Below, piece by piece: positions 57,751 through 64,000 of a stretch of DNA of 64,000 nt. The notes below the pieces were generated by a model. It did no database searches. It worked only from the letters and a program-made list of their open reading frames with translations, and had not been told where the DNA came from. The stretch comes from Zopfochytrium polystomum (taxonomy: Eukaryota > Chytridiomycota > Chytridiomycetes > Chytridiales > Chytridiaceae), in NCBI GenBank assembly GCA_025765615.1, contig JAIVFJ010000091.1:186001-250000 (forward strand). Direction: 5' to 3'. How positions within the stretch are numbered: the first letter of the stretch is position 1; the number at the start of each line of letters is the position of its first letter. The translations under genes were made by a program, and so were the position numbers.

Positions 57751-59172
57751 CTAAATCTCCATCGAGTAGAAGAAAGGCGAGCTTCTCAGAAACCGTCTCG
57801 TTGGGAACCACGGATTGCGTTCCGAAGGAGGCAATTTCTTCCAGTCTGCTGCCTCGTCGCCGTCTTCAAAGTTTTCCACGCGCTCTGCCGCCAGCAGGGC
57901 GGCTGGTTGCGACCCCGACTCTGACAACGCTGTCGCCTCAGAACTTCCGTTCACCTTGGCCTCGATCTGGTCCTCGAGCCAGTGGAGCGCCGGCCAGAAC
58001 GCCCTGAACCGTCTCACGCGTGAACGTCCGCCGCCTCTGCTGCCGCCGCTGTCGGCGCCAAAAAACTTCTCGATGGGCCGCGCCGCGGCCACGAGGTCGT
58101 ACTGCAGCAACATGCGCAGCCAGCTGTCAAACATTTCGGCGTTTGTGCGCGGATCCTCACGCTCAAACTGCCGCCGCACCTGCACAAGCTTCTCGTGGAG
58201 CATCCCGGTGCCGTCCACGGCCAAGTCCAGATTATTGAAGTCCGTGCATTCAGCCAGGTACCGCACCGTCTCACGCCAGTGCCACAGCTCGTAAGTATGA
58301 TTCTTCCCGGCATCAAAGTCTGGCAAGAATGCAGAGTAGAAGAAGTCAGCTTGCTCTGCGAGGTGCTTGGCTGCAATCTTCGCTGGTGGCGGATTTCGAG
58401 GGGAATTCTGCGGGTTCAAGCGGCCAGTGTAAAAGTACTGGACGTATGGAAGAGCGAGAGTGATTCTGCGCAGGCGACCGCGGGCGGTGGAGGAGAGGTT
58501 TCGCAGAAAACCAATTGGCTGAATCTTGTTGGGGTCCCATTCGTGTCTGTCGTCGCTCCTGCTGTGATATTTCCCGCCAAACTCGAGGACGAACCGGTTC
58601 TCGCCGAACAGGATATCCATAGCCTCTTCGTGGATCGTTCTGTTGACGGTCAGGAGAGCCACGGGAATCCTGAAGCAAGTGCAAGTCGGGGAGTAGGACG
58701 GTTCTCCTCCAATGACAGGGGGGCAGAAGCACAAGAAACGTTCGGTCGACTGGTGCGGCGAGCGAGAAAATCCGAACGATGGGCACAGGTTCATGGACGG
58801 GACCGGAATGCAGCGACCGCAGCAATCAATCCCGCTGTGTGCTCGAGAAAACAGTAATCGTGGGTTGCCAACAATGGTCCAGCCAGGACGCGGCCGCGAA
58901 GAGGCATCTTCTTCCTCATACTCGATGTCCGCCCCAGCGTTCTGACCATCGCCCCAATCCAGCAGAGTCCTCCTGGTATATTTCACACAGTCAAGCTTCC
59001 CTTGGCGAATGTAGAGCTGTTCCTTGTAAAAAGTCGGTTCCCATTGCCACAGCAGTCCGGAGTATCTCAAAATTTCCTTTCGCACATGATGAGGCAAGCG
59101 CATTATGGGAAAGGAGTCAGCCGGGCGCACAGCAGTACTTTCTGCTCCAATGATGGGAGTCCCGGATGTCAT
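57751..59172 (-). CDS. F-box-like / DUF7730-type protein, single exon
   Basis: 473 residues in one frame. The N terminus MRLPHHVRKEILRYSGLLW resembles the F-box-like start of large fungal families. The middle segment IPVALLTVNRTIHEEAMDIL followed by FGENRFVLEF matches the usual 'lllvnr.i..Ea..ilyg.N.f' core of DUF7730-like proteins. Two Cys-rich stretches (SGIDCCGRCIP; FLCFCPP ... CTCF) may bind metal. Such proteins are assumed to be adaptors, but function is unknown. A decayed relative lies directly upstream on the same strand. Confidence 0.7.
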   Translation of the reverse strand: MTSGTPIIGAESTAVRPADSFPIMRLPHHVRKEILRYSGLLWQWEPTFYKEQLYIRQGKLDCVKYTRRTLLDWGDGQNAGADIEYEEEDASSRPRPGWTIVGNPRLLFSRAHSGIDCCGRCIPVPSMNLCPSFGFSRSPHQSTERFLCFCPPVIGGEPSYSPTCTCFRIPVALLTVNRTIHEEAMDILFGENRFVLEFGGKYHSRSDDRHEWDPNKIQPIGFLRNLSSTARGRLRRITLALPYVQYFYTGRLNPQNSPRNPPPAKIAAKHLAEQADFFYSAFLPDFDAGKNHTYELWHWRETVRYLAECTDFNNLDLAVDGTGMLHEKLVQVRRQFEREDPRTNAEMFDSWLRMLLQYDLVAAARPIEKFFGADSGGSRGGGRSRVRRFRAFWPALHWLEDQIEAKVNGSSEATALSESGSQPAALLAAERVENFEDGDEAADWKKLPPSERNPWFPTRRFLRSSPFFYSMEI

Positions 59173-59329
59173 GAAGCCGGCGATGGCGCGGGACTCGTCC
59201 TTGGAGTTGGCCGACCCTGCCCTTTGGTGATAGCGTCATCACCGCACACGACTTGACCTTCGGCGACGCTGTTCCGGCGTCCTGAACTGCAGCGCGGAAC
59301 GCCGAGCATGACGCCGTTCTGAAGCAGAG

Positions 59330-59850
59330 TCTCAGGTGCATGGCGAGGTCGTGCGGGGACAGCCTCTCTCGAACGACGCGGCAAAAGGTTGAGAATGAGG
59401 CCGCGTACTTGAGCTCCAAGGATGCAGCCGTTTCGCCGATTTCCAGATCAGGCTCCGGCATGTTGACGAGGACGTGACGGATCGCGCGAGCCGCTGACGG
59501 GGCAAGGCCGTCGAAGGCGTCTGTGAACGGCGAGATGCCAATGACGTTTTCGCCATAGAGAACGCTGATGGCTGCAGCGTGCATCGCGCGGGAGACCCGC
59601 AGAAGGGACGTCGGGAGGGCAGGGCAAGCGCACGGGAGGGAGCGGTCGCTGATGTGAACTTCTGCAGTGACAGCGCAGCCGATTGGGGGTGGATGCAGTG
59701 GTTGTCCGTCGCTCCTCGTCTGAGATGGGAAGGGTGATGTAGTTTTCTGGCAGCGCGCTCGGCTTCGTCCTCGAGGATGACTATGCAGGAGCGGCGCAGG
59801 CCGGCGTGGCGGCAGATCTGTCGGAGGAGTGTGGGCGGAAGTCGGCTGAA
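59330..59850 (-). pseudogene. Decayed paralogue of the adjacent F-box-like gene
   Basis: Two blocks homologous to the neighbour lie in different frames. Block 1 (about 59,850-59,735): SRLPPTLLRQICRHAGLRR, matching its F-box-like start. Block 2 (about 59,640-59,330): LPTSLLRVSRAMHAAAISVL then YGENVIGISPF, matching its core. I find no GT...AG pair that would join the frames in the short gap, so a frameshift is likely. A gene model with an unusual intron remains possible. Confidence 0.5.
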
Positions 59851-59995
59851 CGCGCTGGACGGTCGGGTCGAAGGCGACGAGGAAGGTGCCGGGAGGCGAT
59901 GCTTGAGGAGGGCATCTCATCATCTCATATGTCAAATTTGATAATATGGTCCCCCATCCTTGGGCTGCAATGGTCTCCCTTACCTCCCGACGCAA

Positions 59996-60612
59996 CGCGA
60001 ACGCTCAAGCGAGCGCGCGCGGGAAGCCTCTTCCTCTTTTTGCTGGTATTTTACATTCGCGGGGCGGCGAGACCGGAGAAAAGGCTCGCGTTTTGCGACT
60101 TTTCTTCCCGTATTCCTGCACCTGCGGCGGGGATTGCAGCGGCAATGGGCCGCGACCGAAGGCCGAACGACAGCCGTTGTGCCACGGCGGGGTCGATGGG
60201 GCACTGTCGGTGAGTTAACGTTTGACCAGGCCCCAACAATGCAAATATGTCGGTCCGTTGGTCAGCCGCTACATATCCAGCCAGTATGCCAGCGTCGCTG
60301 GTTGCGAAGGCAAAGAGAACGAACCGTTGGGGGATGAAGCGGGGCGGGCACGTTGGGAGCGATCGGACTTTTAAAATCCATCAACAGCAAAAAAGTGGGC
60401 GGGTCTCTTTCCAACACACAAAACGCCTTTCCAGCAGCATCTCAGTCGCCATTCCTCTCCGCTTCTACCTAACCCACCCATCGCACTGACGCGACGACAT
60501 CGCAGCCATCCCATCCCCGCGCGTCCCTTCAGGGACCATCTACATCCTCAACCTCACACCCCCTTCCAATTAGCACTCCTGCTCAAGCCTCCATCGCTCA
60601 CCCTTCTTGTCG
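59996..60612. other. Intergenic, no gene seen
   Basis: Upstream flank of the decayed F-box-like copy and lead-in to the tandem repeat. Nothing identifiable. Confidence 0.45.
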
Positions 60613-61110
60613 TCATAGAAAACCAATTGAACCTATCCTCGACCGGAGCTCTCCAGTCGACGGTCTTCTGTTCAACTTGGTTTTCAATGTCGGCGCGACA
60701 GCTTCCCGACCTCCCCCACCTGCAACCCCCGCCAAACACACCACCGGTCCGATCTGTCCGAACCTCCTTTTGTCATAGAAAACTAGTTCAGCAGATCCTC
60801 GATTGAGCCTCTGTGATCGATGGTCCGGTTCGATCTGGTTTTCAATGTCGGTACGACGCCGCCGTACACCTCAACAACAGCAGATCGTGCGTCCGAACGG
60901 TCCTGTTCATCCGCTGCCGGTCATAGAAAACCAATTGAATGTATCCTCGGGAGACCCCGTTGCCTGCCTTCCGATGGTCCTTCAGGTGGATTTCCATGTC
61001 GCCGCCGTCCACTACACAATATCACTCACCGCCATCATTGAAAACCAATTCAATGTCTCCTCCGAGATTATCCCACACTTGTTGCTCTGACCGTCGTTCA
61101 AATCGGTTCT
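60613..61110. repeat. Tandem repeat (about 4 units) with inverted arms
   Basis: Units begin TCATAGAAAACCAATTGAA (60,613), then variants at 60,773, 60,921 and about 61,034, so spacing is 160, 148 and about 113 bp. Each of the first two contains the reverse motif near its middle: TTGGTTTTCAATGTCGG (about 60,679) and CTGGTTTTCAATGTCGG (about 60,835). GAAAACCAATTGAA and TTCAACTTGGTTTTC are near-complementary, so each unit can fold back. The units have diverged, so the array is old. Confidence 0.8.
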
Positions 61111-62314
61111 CCATTTTAGGCTCATTGCCGTGAGGAGCATTGTTCGTTATCCAGTTCGATTTCTTTCATGTAGATCTAGATCCAAATGATTAAATGATGT
61201 GGAGGGCAAAGACGCCGCGTCAACAGTCAATATTCATGATGATTAGCGTTCTGACAATTGAAGTTTCAAGTATTAATATAATGGGATTGAAATGAATTAC
61301 AACTGACAAAAGTTTGCCCGACTAACTTTCAACCAACAAGTAGGGCGACACAATTGAACTTAACCAATTGTTCCACTTATTAATAGAGCTACCAATCTCA
61401 GTGATAGTAGCGGCAAGGTTTGGATCGCTTCGCGATGGCTGTTTATCAGAAGGGGGGAAACTAGGGAACTCTCACTATTAGTGGGCTCACTATTAGGGGA
61501 AGGGGGGGAATATACATTTATGAAAACGAGCATATGATGAAAAACTGGCTTGGGAGTGGCCAACAGCTCTGGACCGGACAGTCGAAGGACTATACCCCCA
61601 CCATCGACGCGCCAGCCTTCCCACCATTCGATGCACAGAGCGATACTGAAGATGAACATTGCCAGCTTTTCAAGATTGTCATTGCTCTAGCCGTGGGCCA
61701 ATTGAGGCTTGGCTGCTCTCTTCTCAAATGGCCAAGAAAACAGCGAACCCAAATCACCCGACAAGAATCTTGTCATTCTAAGCACGAATTCCCCCACCTC
61801 CCCTATGGTGAGTATGGAGAATCTGGCGTCGATTCCTATACCACTCGCAGGCCAAGTGGCGCTCTAACTTTCGAGATTTCAGTATTCATGTCATTGAAAG
61901 ATTAACAGGCAGGCCAGGGGGCGAACTAACTTTCAACCAGCAATGAGCAGGGGAACTCGCAAGGAAACCCCTGGGTACTGGGCAGAATTAAAATATTTAG
62001 CCTGCGAGGAAGGAAGAAAACGGGAGCGAGGGACAAGGATAAGTGGAGTGAAGTGTGACGACGGAGACCGTGAGCGAAAGGAGGCGGGCGGGATTTCTTG
62101 GCCATGACGGTCCCGAGCCCTGATTCGGGCTCGTGTTTCAAGTCGACGTCGCTTGCCCGTTCTTTTCTTGCACGGGATCCGATGGGCATACGAGGATTCT
62201 GAATTGTCGGATCATGGCGCGAAACTTTTGCACGGGATGAAAACGTGGGCGTCCTTCCCCTCGTTTCACTCCACATTGCGGAGTAGTGTGCCGAAGCTAT
62301 TTTCGTTCTGAGCG
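61111..62314. other. Intergenic, AT-richer, no gene seen
   Basis: The motif ACTAACTTTCAACCA(A/G)CAA occurs at about 61,321 and about 61,925, roughly 600 bp apart, and may mark the ends of an old insertion. CTCACTATTAGTGGG/CTCACTATTAGGGG is repeated at about 61,470-61,500. No convincing coding stretch. Confidence 0.45.
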
Positions 62315-62559
62315 ATGACGGTCGGGACGGACGTTCGCGTTAACGGCACAGCGGCAACCCAGTACGACGATGACAATGACGACGGCCGTCGGCAAACGCG
62401 GGTACACTTGAGGACTGGGCTCATGCGAAGCGGTTCTCGCCGCAGCACACATAGGTTTGGCGCTGCGGAGTGGTTGTGGGAGGGACGGCGCGCTGGCTTC
62501 ATGCATATGCATGTCCCTTTACCGCACGACACATATTCATATCAAAAAATTTCCACAAC

Positions 62560-63688
62560 GGCAACAAGATCGTTTCGAAGTACATCGAAGCAGCAGTGTC
62601 GGGCGCAAAGTTTTCCATCCGATGGAAGCTCTCACCGTCCAGCGTTCCGCGGCTGCGATGGGATCGAGGGCACCGTGTGGATCGACGGAGTCTTACTGGA
62701 CCACAGATTGCACAAGGCTGGGAAGGTTGACGGCGAGATCCAGAGAATTGTGTTATATTACAATGCGGACGGGAGTTGCACCTATCAGGAGCTGCGCTGT
62801 TCCGACTTATTGACGGGTAAAGTGAAGGACTAGCGACAAAAAACTAATCTCCCCGTTCACCAAGTCGAAGAGCCCGCCGGCAGGGTGCAGAAGGCGCAAA
62901 CTCGGCGCAAACGGTCGCGAAAGCTGGGGACCATCGGACGTCGTGCTTGAATCGTGTCCGGATGCTCGACAGCCGCCAGCCAATTCGGCACGAAAAAACG
63001 CGGCGACGAGTTAGCTGCATCATCGTTCCGGCCCGTACCTGAGAAGCTTTTGAAAGGAAAGAAGCGTCTCTCTGCGGGCCTCCCTTGGGCCAATTAAAAC
63101 GGAATTCAAACAAGCGCAACACGTAATAACAAATCACGCCGAAAGAAGCGCATCCTACTTCAAAAACAAAATACGCTGAAGACTGCCCGTTCGCAGCGTT
63201 CCGGTTCAAGTATCGATCGAAGGGTGAGCCCAAGAATTGCGAGAACTCTTTCCTGCCGTTCTCTTTCGCGTTTTACTTGTTGAAACTGCCAATTCTAATC
63301 GAGTTCTTTTGGTATGAACATCAATCCGTAGACGATCTGAAAAAGCAGTATGTTATTCCTCGCACGCCGGAGCCGGAATCGGATACCGAAGACGTGGTGA
63401 TTATTGGGCGGCTTACTCCGCGATCAAGGTAATGGTTCAGCGCCCACCAGGAAGTTTGTTTTGTTTTTGTAATTTTCGTTTTCTTGCTTCTTGGGACACA
63501 CCAGATCGAAGTCAAGCAGGAAACTGATTCCGGAATATCAAAGCGGTGCCGAACGCATGACGAGGAGTCCAGCAGTAAGGACTTGCGCTTGTGACAGCGG
63601 AGACGTGGACGATGATGTTCTGGAAATCAAAACCGTGACATTGACGGACAAGGTGGTGATTGATTTGACCAAAGACTCGGACCATTAG
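62560..63688 (+). pseudogene. DUF7918-like gene, apparently frame-disrupted
   Basis: Segments of a DUF7918-type protein occur in order. VSKYIEAAVSGAKFSIRW (about 62,573-62,625) is in one frame. GTVWIDGVLLDHRLHKAG then RIVLYYNADG (about 62,660-62,800) is in another, with no room for an intron between. CPFAAFRFKYRSK (about 63,184-63,222) is joined across a GTGAGC...CCGTAG intron (63,224-63,330) to DDLKKQYVIPRTPEPESDTE. A second intron (63,429-63,504) leads to the C terminus, ending at 63,688. The FKYRS...IPRTPEP pattern is what I recall as the family hallmark. The tail carries DVVIIG and KVVIDLTKD, which look like SUMO-interacting motifs. It could be a pseudogene or carry a sequencing indel. 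Function unknown. Confidence 0.5.
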
Positions 63689-64000
63689 GCCGATTCATTA
63701 GGCGCATAATGGCATGGATGCAAGGCGACCGAAGCTGATGGACTCGCTACGTGCTATGCTAAGCCCTGCTCTTACCAGCTTTGCTAGGGGTGCAACATTT
63801 TGGTTGGTAAATTATGGCCCATAAGTAATTCATGAAGACAATGTGAAACGCGTTGCAAATATTTTAATACAACACTCTGCAACTGAAAGTGATCGGCAAA
63901 TGTACTCGCTATTGTCTAGGATATTCAATTGTAACGAGGTTTCTCGGCTCAAAATAACGCAGTGCCCGTGAAAGTGATGGGCTAGCGAGTTGAACGCAAA
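63689..64000. other. 3' flank, nothing identified
   Basis: No gene or repeat recognised up to the window end. Confidence 0.5.

Noticed and set aside
1..64000. CRISPR arrays, prophage, bacterial operons
   Set aside because: No spaced direct-repeat arrays or bacterial gene organisation. Introns and gene content are eukaryotic.

Overview
This is a eukaryotic window, almost certainly fungal. Genes are interrupted by many short GT-AG introns of about 47 to 130 nt. The set includes a fungal MATA-type HMG box protein, a WSC-domain wall sensor, a NatC catalytic subunit and NOP10. A repeat protein built of about 29-residue 'WWKxSGL' units points to a zoosporic (chytrid-like) fungus; that lineage call is inference.

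Layout. Bases 1-10,660 are Ty1/copia retrotransposon DNA: a complete, apparently very young element (1,760-9,778; two 1,192-bp LTRs, 5-bp target duplication GACGA) nested in an older, deleted and stop-containing copy of the same family. Then come a neutral ceramidase (minus), a glutamine-synthetase-family enzyme (plus), an unusual ARF-like GTPase fused to three copies of an unknown domain (minus), an HMG-box regulator (plus), a large unknown tail-anchored protein (plus) and a WSC-type sensor (plus). About 4 kb without a recognisable gene follows (30,251-34,206).

The second half is gene-dense: a WW-repeat protein (minus), a seven-exon YbjQ/UPF0145 protein, a SWIM-RING-ZZ-RING E3 ligase of ZSWIM2 architecture, NAA30 with two GC-AG introns, NOP10 divergent from a AAA+ ATPase, a polytopic membrane protein, a kelch-TM-SH3 receptor-like protein and a WD40/coiled-coil protein. 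The last 8 kb is gene-poor: an F-box-like gene with a decayed paralogue beside it, a tandem repeat with inverted arms, and a DUF7918-like gene that appears frame-disrupted.

The genes are independent eukaryotic units, not an operon. Two structural themes recur. A diverged dispersed repeat of about 550-650 bp lies about 130-140 bp upstream of the start codons of two minus-strand genes (ceramidase and WD40). GA/CT-rich tracts occupy several promoter regions. Exon boundaries below were placed by hand from splice consensus, frame continuity and family motifs. Where I say the frame closes, the summed exon lengths are a multiple of three.
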